64,000 bases of DNA, from NCBI GenBank assembly GCA_947478845.1, contig CANJXC010000003.1:113659-177658 (forward strand). Direction: 5' to 3'. The position numbers and the translations under genes are program-made. The stretch is from Spirochaetales bacterium. Its GTDB lineage: Bacteria; Spirochaetota; Spirochaetia; JABEVK01. Positions 47,454 to 55,083 of the stretch are shown here, one piece after another. Positions within the stretch are counted from its first letter, which is position 1. Each line of letters begins with the position of its first letter. The notes beneath the pieces are model-generated. The model did not search any database, was not told the DNA's origin, and saw only the letters and a program-made list of their open reading frames with translations.

Positions 47454-48812
47454 GTGAACTTGCAGGAATTCTGGAACGAAGCCCTTTCCCAGCTCAAAAA
47501 TGAGGTCGATCCAGGCGAGTTCGCTTTTTATTTTTCAAGCCTCGAGTTTCTTTCCTCGACTCCGGAACAAATTACGTTAACGGTACCTTCGCCTATTTTT
47601 CGCGCCCAGCTAGAGAGAATCTACTTGCCTCAGCTCGAGTCGAAGTTGGCGGAGTTGACCGGAGCCACGATTTCATTTGCTTTCCAGATCCGTGACGCCA
47701 AAATACCAGCCCCAAAACCGGCCGAAGCGAGGTCAGAAACGCCGCGCCCAACCCCGAATCGGGGGTCAAAACGGCCGCATCACCAACTTAACCGCGACTA
47801 CACCCTTGGCAACTACGTTGTGGCGAAGAACAACGAACTCGCCTACAGCATGACCGTGGCGATTTCCAAGGATCCGGGCAATATTTACAACCCGTTCTTC
47901 CTGTTCGGCGGCGTCGGGTTGGGGAAAACTCACCTCATCCAGGCCCTTGGAAACGCCGTGCACAGCTTGAACGAGAAGGCCGTGATCATCTACGTGCCGG
48001 CGGAAAGTTTCGTGAACGAGTTTCTCACCGCCATCCAGAATAAAGCGCAGAACGAGTTCAAAAAGAAGTATCGTAACGTTGACGTCCTGCTCATCGACGA
48101 CATCCATGATTTTCAAAACCAGAAGACCGTTCAGGAAGAACTATTCAACACCTTCAACGCGCTCTATGAGGCCAAAAAACAGATTGTCTTCACCTCGGAT
48201 CGGCCGCCCCACGAATTGAAGAACTTCGCCGAACGTCTTCTCAGCCGACTGCAGCGCGGAACGATTGCAGACCTCCAATTACCGAGTTGGGAGATCCGTT
48301 TGGTGATTTTGAAGTCGAAAATCGAGCAAAAAGGTATACGGCTCCCCGATGCGGTGCTCGAACTTATTGCCAAAAAAGTGATCACCAACATCCGCGACCT
48401 CGAAGCCGCCCTCACGCAGATCTGCGCCTACGGCGAGCTCCTCAAGCGCGAGATCACGCTCGAGGTGGCCCAAGAACAGCTCAAACGGGTTTTTGCGGGC
48501 CCGGCGCAGGAAAGCGTTCCCATCGATCTGGTACAAAAGGTGGTAGCCGAGGCCAACGGTTTGAGTGTCAGCGACCTCAAGGGAAAAAAGAGGACGCAAG
48601 CCATGGCCCTACCCCGTCAGGTTGCGATGTATATCATTAGGGATCTCACTGAGTACTCCACGACGGAAATAGGCATGGAGTTCGGAGGGCGTGACCACAC
48701 CACCGTGATGCACGCTGTGCAAAAGATCGAAGACAAGATCAAAACTGAGCCGGTTTTTGAGATCAAGGTGCAAAACCTCATCCGCATTATTCGCGACCGG
48801 GCAGGCTCCTGA
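47454..48812 (+). CDS. dnaA: Chromosomal replication initiator protein DnaA
   Basis: 452 residues from a GTG. Domain I is about residues 1-75, then a Pro-rich linker (about 85-110). The AAA+ domain has FLFGGVGLGKTHL at about 150-161, Walker B LLIDDIHDFQN, and sensor motifs RLLSRLQRG. Domain IV ends with the DnaA signature EFGGRDHTTVMHAV. IDDIHD instead of the usual IDDIQF is a mild peculiarity. It binds the boxes upstream and melts the origin. The 233 bases that follow before dnaN contain further DnaA-box-like sequences. Confidence 0.97.
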   Translation: MNLQEFWNEALSQLKNEVDPGEFAFYFSSLEFLSSTPEQITLTVPSPIFRAQLERIYLPQLESKLAELTGATISFAFQIRDAKIPAPKPAEARSETPRPTPNRGSKRPHHQLNRDYTLGNYVVAKNNELAYSMTVAISKDPGNIYNPFFLFGGVGLGKTHLIQALGNAVHSLNEKAVIIYVPAESFVNEFLTAIQNKAQNEFKKKYRNVDVLLIDDIHDFQNQKTVQEELFNTFNALYEAKKQIVFTSDRPPHELKNFAERLLSRLQRGTIADLQLPSWEIRLVILKSKIEQKGIRLPDAVLELIAKKVITNIRDLEAALTQICAYGELLKREITLEVAQEQLKRVFAGPAQESVPIDLVQKVVAEANGLSVSDLKGKKRTQAMALPRQVAMYIIRDLTEYSTTEIGMEFGGRDHTTVMHAVQKIEDKIKTEPVFEIKVQNLIRIIRDRAGS

Positions 48813-48887
48813 AAGCCACATTTTAGGCGGGACAAGTCGTGGAAAATCTGGTATATTCGGGGGACAAACCGTGAAAAAGGAGAGAGG

Positions 48888-48926
48888 TTGTGGAAATGTG
48901 GAGCAAAACCCTTTTCTTTTCCACAA
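48888..48926. promoter_or_regulatory. Inverted pair of DnaA-box-like sites between dnaA and dnaN
   Basis: TTGTGGAAA (48888-48896) and TTTCCACAA (48918-48926) are perfect reverse complements 21 bases apart. The second lies within TTTTCCACA, which matches the relaxed box TTWTNCACA. TATATT at about 48852 could be a -10 for dnaN. Nothing else was recognised in 48813-49045. Confidence 0.4.
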
Positions 48927-49045
48927 GTCGGGCGTCGGGCAAAGTGTTCACTAGCCGAAGCTTGTCGCCTTGTCCCCATTGTCCACGGACCCTACTACTA
49001 CTGCTACTGATTTAATGAATTTAAAGAGAAGAAGGAGAGTGTCTC

Positions 49046-50149
49046 ATGAAATTCACCTCGGAACGGAATGTGCTGCTCAAAGAGATCTCCATCGCCCAGG
49101 AAATTATCTCTGTCAAAAACGCCATGTCCATCCTCAGTAACGTACTGCTGGAAGTGAACGAAGGCTTCCTCACTATCAAAGCCACCGACCTCAAAGTTGC
49201 CTTTGAAACCCGTATTCCCGTCTCGAATACCACCGCTGGGGTTACCACGGTGTTTTGCGAAAAGCTGCTTGGTATTTTGCGCTCCTTGCCAGACCGCGAA
49301 ATTGAGTTCGATGTCCGCGAAGGAAAGCTTTTCATCAGGCCCGTGGGCACGTCCATTGATTTCCAACTCAAAAGCATCCCGAGCGACAAGTTCCCCGAGA
49401 TTCGCGACGGTGAAAACCTGAACTGGTTCCAATTGGCGCAGGCCGACGTTTTGGAGATGATCGGCCAAACCATCTTCTCGGTTTCCGACGATGAGACCCG
49501 CTACTACATGAACGGTGTGTTTCTGGAACGAAAGGGCGACAACATTGCCATGGTAGCCACCGACGGGCGTAGGCTCAGTTACATCGAAAAGGCGGTTTCC
49601 TCGACGTTGCCCGAGTTCCCTGGCATTATCATCCCTCCCAAGGCGCTTGGCTTGATTAAAAAACTGGCCTCCGGGCAAGGAACCATGGCCATAGCGATCA
49701 CCGAAAAACAGCTCTTCGTGCAGTTCGACAACCAAAAAATCAGCTCCAACCTCATCGAAGGTCAATTTCCCAACTACAGCCGTGTAATTCCCGAAAGCCA
49801 GAGCTTCAGCATCGGGCTGAAGAAGGACGCCTTTCAGGAAGCGCTCAAGCGTGTTTCGTTGCTGGCAGAACAGAAAGCCAAGCGAATCTACATCACAGTC
49901 AGCGATGGAAACCTCATGGTGAACACCGAGGAAAGCGAAATGGGCATGGCCAAGGAAGAAATACCCTGTGAATATCAAGGTCCGCAGACAACGATGGCCC
50001 TCAACTTCGTTTTTCTGATGGACCCGCTGCGCGTCTTGGCCGGCGACCGCATCACGCTGGAGTTCACCGATCCGAAGAAGGCCATGACGCTGCGCACCGA
50101 CCCACGGAAAGACTACTTCCACATTGTCATGCCTATGCAGATGGACTGA
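49046..50149 (+). CDS. dnaN: DNA polymerase III sliding clamp (beta subunit)
   Basis: 367 residues, normal length. The three-fold clamp domains are visible: KFTSERNVLLKEISIAQEII, then domain two starting QLAQADVLEMIGQTIFSVSD with DETRYYMNGVF and ATDGRRLSY, and domain three starting KKDAFQEALKRVSLLAEQKA. It ends with the invariant IVMPMQMD. A strong SD (AGAAGGAGAG) precedes the ATG. The clamp tethers polymerase to DNA and docks many repair proteins. It is followed after 19 nt by recF. Confidence 0.98.
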   Translation: MKFTSERNVLLKEISIAQEIISVKNAMSILSNVLLEVNEGFLTIKATDLKVAFETRIPVSNTTAGVTTVFCEKLLGILRSLPDREIEFDVREGKLFIRPVGTSIDFQLKSIPSDKFPEIRDGENLNWFQLAQADVLEMIGQTIFSVSDDETRYYMNGVFLERKGDNIAMVATDGRRLSYIEKAVSSTLPEFPGIIIPPKALGLIKKLASGQGTMAIAITEKQLFVQFDNQKISSNLIEGQFPNYSRVIPESQSFSIGLKKDAFQEALKRVSLLAEQKAKRIYITVSDGNLMVNTEESEMGMAKEEIPCEYQGPQTTMALNFVFLMDPLRVLAGDRITLEFTDPKKAMTLRTDPRKDYFHIVMPMQMD

Positions 50150-50168
50150 GCCGGTTCACTGCCGCAGC

Positions 50169-51278
50169 ATGGGCTTTGAGTCGCTGAGGTTTTTCCAGTT
50201 TCGCAACATCGTCGATCAAACGGTTTCCCTCCGCAGCGCACACGCCGTAGCGAGGGAGATTTTTTTAATCGGCCAAAATGGCCAGGGCAAGACCAATTTC
50301 CTCGAAGGTGTCTACCTCTTGGCTTACGGCTCGTCTTTCCGTACAAAAATTGATCGCCGGTTGTGCCGCCACGGCGAGCAGGAGTTCTCGCTGATGGCCG
50401 AAACCCACGCCCAGGGTTCCCCTTCTTCCATCCAGGTGAAGCTCGAAGCGGGGAAAAAGCAAATCGTGGTAGACGGAACTCCCGTAACCGACAGAAGAGA
50501 GCTCCTAAGACGAATGCCCTGCATTGCGTTCACCCACGAAGATTTCGAGTTTGTCTCCGGTTCGCCCGAGTTTCAAAGGTTGTTTTTCGACCAAAGCCTT
50601 TCCTTGTTTGATGTTGTGTACGTCGAGACTCTACGTCGATACCGGAAAATGCTTCGGGCGCGCAATGTGCTGCTTTTGCAAGGCGAGGACCCACGGGTTC
50701 TTGAGGTTTACGAACACCAGCTCGCCGAGGCCGGCAGGGATTTGATGACCTCCCGGGGCGAGGTTGTTGAGCTATTTAATCCCCAGTTTGCCCGCCTTTT
50801 TGGTCAGATCACGGGTCTAGGCGGCGCCTGCACCCTACGCTACCAGCCTTCGTGGAAAGATCCGGACCAGACTGTGGTGACAAGGCTCCTGGCCGAGCGC
50901 CGCGACTCCGACCGCAAACTCGGGTTCACCTCTACAGGACCGCACCGCGACCGCTATGGTTTTATCCACGGTGGGCGCAACTTCGCCGAGCACGCCTCGA
51001 CCGGCCAGATTCGCTTGCTTTCACTGCTGCTTCGGGTTGTGCAGGCTCGCTTAGCGCTCGAGCGCACCGGCCAACCGCCGGTACTTCTGCTCGATGACGT
51101 GCTCTTGGAGCTCGATGCTGGAAAGCGTCAACAAGTGCTCGACCTCTTGCCCGACTACGACCAAGCCTTTTTCACCTTTCTTCCCGATCAGCAGGTAGGG
51201 CCACGCGAACCACATAACCCGCTTTACCTGCGGGTCGAAGCCGGTCAATATACCGCACAGGAGGTAGACCATGGATGA
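50169..51278 (+). CDS. recF: DNA replication and repair protein RecF
   Basis: 369 residues from ATG 50169; an upstream in-frame start inside dnaN is unlikely. It starts GFESLRFFQFRNIVDQTVSL and has Walker A IGQNGQGKTNFLEGVYLL, the ABC-like signature STGQIRLLSLLLR and Walker B PVLLLDDVLLELD. RecF binds gapped DNA and, with RecO and RecR (recR is at 36.9 kb), loads RecA. It overlaps the dciA gene by 8 nt, so the two are coupled. Confidence 0.95.
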   Translation: MGFESLRFFQFRNIVDQTVSLRSAHAVAREIFLIGQNGQGKTNFLEGVYLLAYGSSFRTKIDRRLCRHGEQEFSLMAETHAQGSPSSIQVKLEAGKKQIVVDGTPVTDRRELLRRMPCIAFTHEDFEFVSGSPEFQRLFFDQSLSLFDVVYVETLRRYRKMLRARNVLLLQGEDPRVLEVYEHQLAEAGRDLMTSRGEVVELFNPQFARLFGQITGLGGACTLRYQPSWKDPDQTVVTRLLAERRDSDRKLGFTSTGPHRDRYGFIHGGRNFAEHASTGQIRLLSLLLRVVQARLALERTGQPPVLLLDDVLLELDAGKRQQVLDLLPDYDQAFFTFLPDQQVGPREPHNPLYLRVEAGQYTAQEVDHG

Positions 51279-51711
51279 CGAGCGTAAGCGCCAGCACCTC
51301 CAACGTTACCTCCAGGCCAAGGGTGCGGGCTCGTTGGCGCCGCTGGTGCCTCTTGTGAGCCGCTGGAACGAAGTGCTTAGTTCGGTTCCGGGTTTGCAGA
51401 AACAGAACCCGGGCACCCATTGCAGGCTCTCGGGGCTCACCGACGGACTCCTCACGGTGGAAGCTGACCACCCTGCGTGGTTGCAACTGCTTCAGTGGCA
51501 TCAAGGCGAGATCTTGGACCGCGTGCGTTTGGCCTTCCCTACGCTGGGTATTCGCAGCCTGCAACTGCGTTTGGTGCGGGCTGGCGAAACGGTTGAGCGG
51601 CCCAATGTTGTGATGCCCGCACCCGTCAAACCCGAACTGAGCCCGCAGGAGCTTGTTCAACGCGATGAAATCCTCGATCAACTCGACAAGATGATCCATC
51701 CGAACCGCTAG
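51271..51711 (+). CDS. dciA: DciA-like helicase-loading protein (DUF721)
   Basis: 146 residues. The central domain LVPLVSRWNEVLSSVPGLQK, LTVEADHPAWLQLLQWHQGE and ILDRVRLAFPTLGIRSLQLR fits the DUF721 family, in which DciA assists DnaB loading in bacteria that lack DnaC/DnaI. It is encoded directly after recF in many bacteria, including spirochaetes and actinobacteria. The C-terminal tail is charged and probably helical (SPQELVQRDEILDQLDKMI). Confidence 0.85.
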   Translation: MDDERKRQHLQRYLQAKGAGSLAPLVPLVSRWNEVLSSVPGLQKQNPGTHCRLSGLTDGLLTVEADHPAWLQLLQWHQGEILDRVRLAFPTLGIRSLQLRLVRAGETVERPNVVMPAPVKPELSPQELVQRDEILDQLDKMIHPNR

Positions 51712-51755
51712 TCAAACAAATTGTTTTCCGCTAGGATGGCTCCCTGTTAAACTCT

Positions 51756-51827
51756 CGGGATGTAGCGCAGGGGTAGCGCATCACGTTCGGGACGTGAGGG
51801 TCGCTGGTTCAAATCCAGTCATCCCGA
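51756..51827 (+). tRNA. tRNA-Pro (CGG)
   Basis: 72 nt with acceptor CGGGATG/CATCCCG and A73, D-arm GTAGCGCAGGGGTAGCGC, and anticodon stem TCACG/CGTGA around TTCGGGA, so the anticodon is CGG (codon CCG). T-loop GTTCAAATC is normal. It lies between dciA and rpmH; a weak TTGTTT/TGTTAA promoter-like pair precedes it. Confidence 0.95.
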
Positions 51828-51855
51828 TCTATTTTTTTGTGAAGGAGGGTTGATC

Positions 51856-52011
51856 ATGAAGCGTACTTATCAACCAAGTAAGACCAAGCGCACCAGAAAG
51901 TTTGGTTTCCGTGCCCGGATGGCCACAGCCGGTGGTAGAGCTGTACTGGCTCGTCGTCGTGCCAAGGGAAGGAAGAAGCTGAGCGGTTCCGATGAGAAAA
52001 AGCCTTACTAG
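51856..52011 (+). CDS. rpmH: 50S ribosomal protein L34
   Basis: 51 residues, too short for many ORF scans: [40 protein letters not shown] and LSGSD. The N-terminal MKRTYQPS and the AGRxVLxxRRxKGRKxLS block are diagnostic for L34. AAGGAGGG lies 8 nt before the ATG, a near-perfect ribosome site. It overlaps the rnpA start by 20 nt and ends in TAG. Confidence 0.98.
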   Translation: MKRTYQPSKTKRTRKFGFRARMATAGGRAVLARRRAKGRKKLSGSDEKKPY

Positions 52012-52339
52012 AAAGGAACGGCTCAAAAAGAAAGACGAGTTCCAGCGAGTGTTTCGCTCCCCGACGCAGTTCAGTTGTGCGGGAGCGAAGCTGGCCCTGG
52101 CATCGAATTCCTTGGATAATTCAAGACTAGGTGTTGGCTTATCCAAAAAATTCGGTAATGCAGTTGAACGTAACCGCGCCAAGCGGCAGGTCCGGGAGAT
52201 TTTCCGCCTGCACAAACAAAGAGTCAAGCCGGGCTTTGATCTGGTATTCCTCATTTTTCCGGGCCACTTCTCGTATGCCGATAGGGAAAAACAATACCTC
52301 TCGCTCCTTCGCAGGTCGCAGGCCGCGTCGGCCTACTAG
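51992..52339 (+). CDS. rnpA: Ribonuclease P protein component
   Basis: 115 residues. It begins [20 protein letters not shown] and has the signature [20 protein letters not shown], the RNR motif that contacts RNase P RNA. It helps process tRNA 5' ends. The ATG lies 20 nt inside rpmH in another frame, and the last 65 nt overlap the probable yidD start. Such packing is common for rnpA but the yidD overlap is large. Confidence 0.95.
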   Translation: MRKSLTRKERLKKKDEFQRVFRSPTQFSCAGAKLALASNSLDNSRLGVGLSKKFGNAVERNRAKRQVREIFRLHKQRVKPGFDLVFLIFPGHFSYADREKQYLSLLRRSQAASAY

Positions 52340-52565
52340 TTTTCTCGTATGGACCCTGACCCTCGCCATACCCTTCGTGTCGGTGGCCTTCCGGGTGTTT
52401 ACCGGCACCGTTAATGTTCCTACCTGTCGCTACTCACCGAGTTGTTCCCAGTACAGCTTGGAAGCGATTCAAAAGCATGGAGCCTTCCGAGGCGGGTGGC
52501 TTGCCATCCGTCGACTTTTGCGTTGCCACCCGGGCCATCCCGGGGGTTTCGACCCGGTCCCCTGA
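52275..52565 (+). CDS. yidD: Membrane protein insertion efficiency factor YidD
   Basis: 96 residues from ATG 52275, which lies inside rnpA; a later unconventional start would bring it closer to the usual 70-85 residues. One hydrophobic helix ([19 protein letters not shown]) precedes the family signature [20 protein letters not shown] and [20 protein letters not shown], ending FDPVP. YidD assists YidC-dependent membrane insertion. rnpA-yidD-yidC is the usual order. Confidence 0.9.
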   Translation: MPIGKNNTSRSFAGRRPRRPTSFLVWTLTLAIPFVSVAFRVFTGTVNVPTCRYSPSCSQYSLEAIQKHGAFRGGWLAIRRLLRCHPGHPGGFDPVP

Positions 52566-52592
52566 CCGGTTTTCCGTTTTCAAGGAGTCCTT

Positions 52593-54365
52593 ATGGATAA
52601 ACGTACAATTCTCGCTGTTGCGCTTTCCGTTCTGGTCATTGGCGGAAGCGCTATTTTGCAGACATATCTGTTTCCGCCCAGGCCGGTGACCGTCACCACA
52701 GAGGCACAAAACACAACCACGGTGGCGGTATCCCCCGCGACCTCCGCCCTGCCCGCGCAACCGGGAACTCCGGTCGTTATTGCGCCCGACGACGCGGTGA
52801 AGCCCAAAACTGTGGTTGTTGAAAACAACCTGATCAAGGTCACGTTTTCGAACGAGGGCGCGGTAGCTACCTCGATCACCATGAAGAAGCACAAGGAGCT
52901 CGATGGCAGTCCGGTGGAAATGCTTCTGAAAGAGGAAGGGAAAGGAGCCGCCTTTCAGACGACGTTTGGCGGGTTCGAAGCCGATGCGGTGAAGGTTCCG
53001 TTCAACGTTTCGCAGGTAGGACCTCTGAGTTGGTCGTTTACACGGGCGTTCCTCGACAAGAACAACGTTGCGTTTGAACTGACAAAGGTCTTCACCCTTA
53101 AGCCCGACGAGTACCTGATCAAGGTCGAAGTCAAAATCAAAGGCTCAAACGGGGCTTTGCCCAAGGTGGCCGATGGGGGCTGGGCCTACACACTTTCGTA
53201 TGGCCCGCAGCTGGGTCCGAAGTTCAAAAAGCTCGACAACACCTCGGAGTTCCGCAAATACGTGCACTTCAAAGACAACAACCGGAGCGACGAGGGCCTG
53301 AATCAGGAGACCAAAGCCTACACGGCGAAGTACCAATGGTCGGGCTTGGTGGGCAAGTACTTCACGGTCATTGGAATACCAGACGGCACGGATTACACCA
53401 CGGTGTTCTCCAACAAGTCGGGTGCCGGTGAAAAAGACGTTTCTCGGTTGGCGTTCACCCGTCCGGCTCTGACCAGCTCAGACACCTCTGACACCCTGTA
53501 TTTCTACGTTGGACCCAAAGAAGAAAGTGCTCTCAAGAAGTACAGCGACAAAACCACCAACGAGTTTGGTCTGGCCGACGTTAAACTCGAACGATCGCTG
53601 GAAAGCATGTGGATTCTCGACTACCTGGCCGAGTTGCTCAAATGGATCATGCTGGCCTTCCACTCGATGATTCCCAACTGGGGCGTCTCGATCATCATTT
53701 TGACCATCTTGCTCAAGTTGGCCACCTGGCCCCTGACCGCCAAGAGTTACCGGGCTAACGCCGCCATGCAGCAATTGCAGCCCAAACTCAAGGAAATGCA
53801 GGAAAAGTACAAGGACGACCCCAAGAAGCTCAACGAAGCGACCATGGGCCTTTACCAGAAGGAAGGGGTGAATCCGCTCGGCGGGTGCCTCCCGATGGTG
53901 TTGCAAATTCCCATCTTCTTTGCGCTTTATGGGCTGTTCAACAACCATTTTGACCTGCGCGGGGCGATGTTTATCCCAGGTTGGATTCCCGACCTTTCGC
54001 TGCCAGATTCGGTGTGGCATTGGGGTTTTGCGCTTCCATTTGTGAACTGGACCGACCTACGTATTCTTCCCCTGTTGATGGTGGGTACGCAAATCTGGAC
54101 CTCGGCGCTCAGCCAACCTACCGGCGGAATGACCCAACAGATGAAGATCATGACTTTTGGTCTACCAGTGATTTTCCTTTTTATGCTGTATGAAATGCCT
54201 TCCGGCCTGATGGTTTATTGGTGCGTGCAGAACATTCTGACAGTGGTGCAGCAGTGGTACATCAACAACCATTTCAAGAAGGAACCGCCAAAAAAAGCGG
54301 CCGTGACCGCAGGAAAGCCCAACCTGAAGCTGGCCCCTAAAGCCGGCAAAAAACTGTCGAAGTGA
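52593..54365 (+). CDS. yidC: Membrane protein insertase YidC
   Basis: 590 residues. An N-terminal membrane anchor (ILAVALSVLVIGGSAILQTY) is followed by a low-complexity linker and the large periplasmic beta-sandwich of the Gram-negative type, with KVTFSNEGAVATSITMKKHK. The conserved five-helix core begins WGVSIIILTILLKLATWPLT and includes AAMQQLQPKLKEMQEKYKDD, NPLGGCLPMVLQIPIFFALY and the C-terminal PSGLMVYWCVQNILTVVQQW. It inserts and folds inner-membrane proteins with or without SecYEG. The periplasmic domain supports a diderm host. Confidence 0.97.
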   Translation: MDKRTILAVALSVLVIGGSAILQTYLFPPRPVTVTTEAQNTTTVAVSPATSALPAQPGTPVVIAPDDAVKPKTVVVENNLIKVTFSNEGAVATSITMKKHKELDGSPVEMLLKEEGKGAAFQTTFGGFEADAVKVPFNVSQVGPLSWSFTRAFLDKNNVAFELTKVFTLKPDEYLIKVEVKIKGSNGALPKVADGGWAYTLSYGPQLGPKFKKLDNTSEFRKYVHFKDNNRSDEGLNQETKAYTAKYQWSGLVGKYFTVIGIPDGTDYTTVFSNKSGAGEKDVSRLAFTRPALTSSDTSDTLYFYVGPKEESALKKYSDKTTNEFGLADVKLERSLESMWILDYLAELLKWIMLAFHSMIPNWGVSIIILTILLKLATWPLTAKSYRANAAMQQLQPKLKEMQEKYKDDPKKLNEATMGLYQKEGVNPLGGCLPMVLQIPIFFALYGLFNNHFDLRGAMFIPGWIPDLSLPDSVWHWGFALPFVNWTDLRILPLLMVGTQIWTSALSQPTGGMTQQMKIMTFGLPVIFLFMLYEMPSGLMVYWCVQNILTVVQQWYINNHFKKEPPKKAAVTAGKPNLKLAPKAGKKLSK

Positions 54366-54375
54366 GGAACTTGAT

Positions 54376-55047
54376 ATGATTCACGAGTTTGAAGGAAGCA
54401 CGGAACAAGAAGCGATCGCCAAGGCCATGGCGGCGCTGGGACTCGACGAGAACGAGTTTGACGTCGAAATCATGGAAGAAGCCAAGAAGGGCCTTTTCAG
54501 CAAGGGCAAGGTGAAAATCCGCATCCACGTCGACGAGGACGGAGAGGGGTCGTCTCAGGGCGAACCCATGGTGGCGATGCCCGAACTCGAGAAGAAGCTC
54601 GCCACGTTTATAGAAACTGTGATTCGAAAGATGGGTTTTACCGGGCGGGTGGTTGTCACCGGCTGGGAAGACGGCAAGCTTCACCTCGACCTGCAAAGCC
54701 CCGACGCCAACCTGCTGATTGGAAAACACGGTAAAAACCTCGATGCGCTCCAAGTGCTGGTGAATGTGTACGGTGGCAACCTTTACGAAGCAGAAAACAC
54801 CTCGGCCAAGGTTGTGCTCGATAGCGAGAACTACCGCAGCCGCCGCGAGGAACACTTGGTACGGCTTGCCCATACCACGGCGTCCCAGGTTCGTCGCACC
54901 GGCACCTCCAAGCTGCTGGAGCCCATGAACCCCTTTGAACGCCGCCTCATCCACACAGCTTTGAACGATCTGCGCGATATTCGTACCGAAAGCGAGGGCG
55001 AAGGGCTGATCAAGCAAGTGCGGGTCATGTATGTTGAGAATCGATAA
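54376..55047 (+). CDS. jag: RNA-binding protein Jag/KhpB (Jag_N-KH-R3H)
   Basis: 223 residues. An N-terminal Jag domain (FEGSTEQEAIAKAMAALGLD, then EEAKKGLFSKGKVKIRI) is followed by a KH domain around LLIGKHGKNLDALQVLVNVY and an R3H domain with EPMNPFERRLIHTALND. KhpB-type proteins bind small RNAs and mRNAs and affect cell envelope growth. It follows yidC after 10 nt with the SD GAGGAACTTG, as in most genomes. Confidence 0.95.
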   Translation: MIHEFEGSTEQEAIAKAMAALGLDENEFDVEIMEEAKKGLFSKGKVKIRIHVDEDGEGSSQGEPMVAMPELEKKLATFIETVIRKMGFTGRVVVTGWEDGKLHLDLQSPDANLLIGKHGKNLDALQVLVNVYGGNLYEAENTSAKVVLDSENYRSRREEHLVRLAHTTASQVRRTGTSKLLEPMNPFERRLIHTALNDLRDIRTESEGEGLIKQVRVMYVENR

Positions 55048-55083
55048 TGCACGGTGACTGCGGTCACCCCACGAGGAGATAGC

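Noticed and set aside
49004..50122. 372-codon minus-strand frame over dnaN
   Set aside because: Complete overlap with the sliding-clamp gene, whose motifs run throughout the plus strand.
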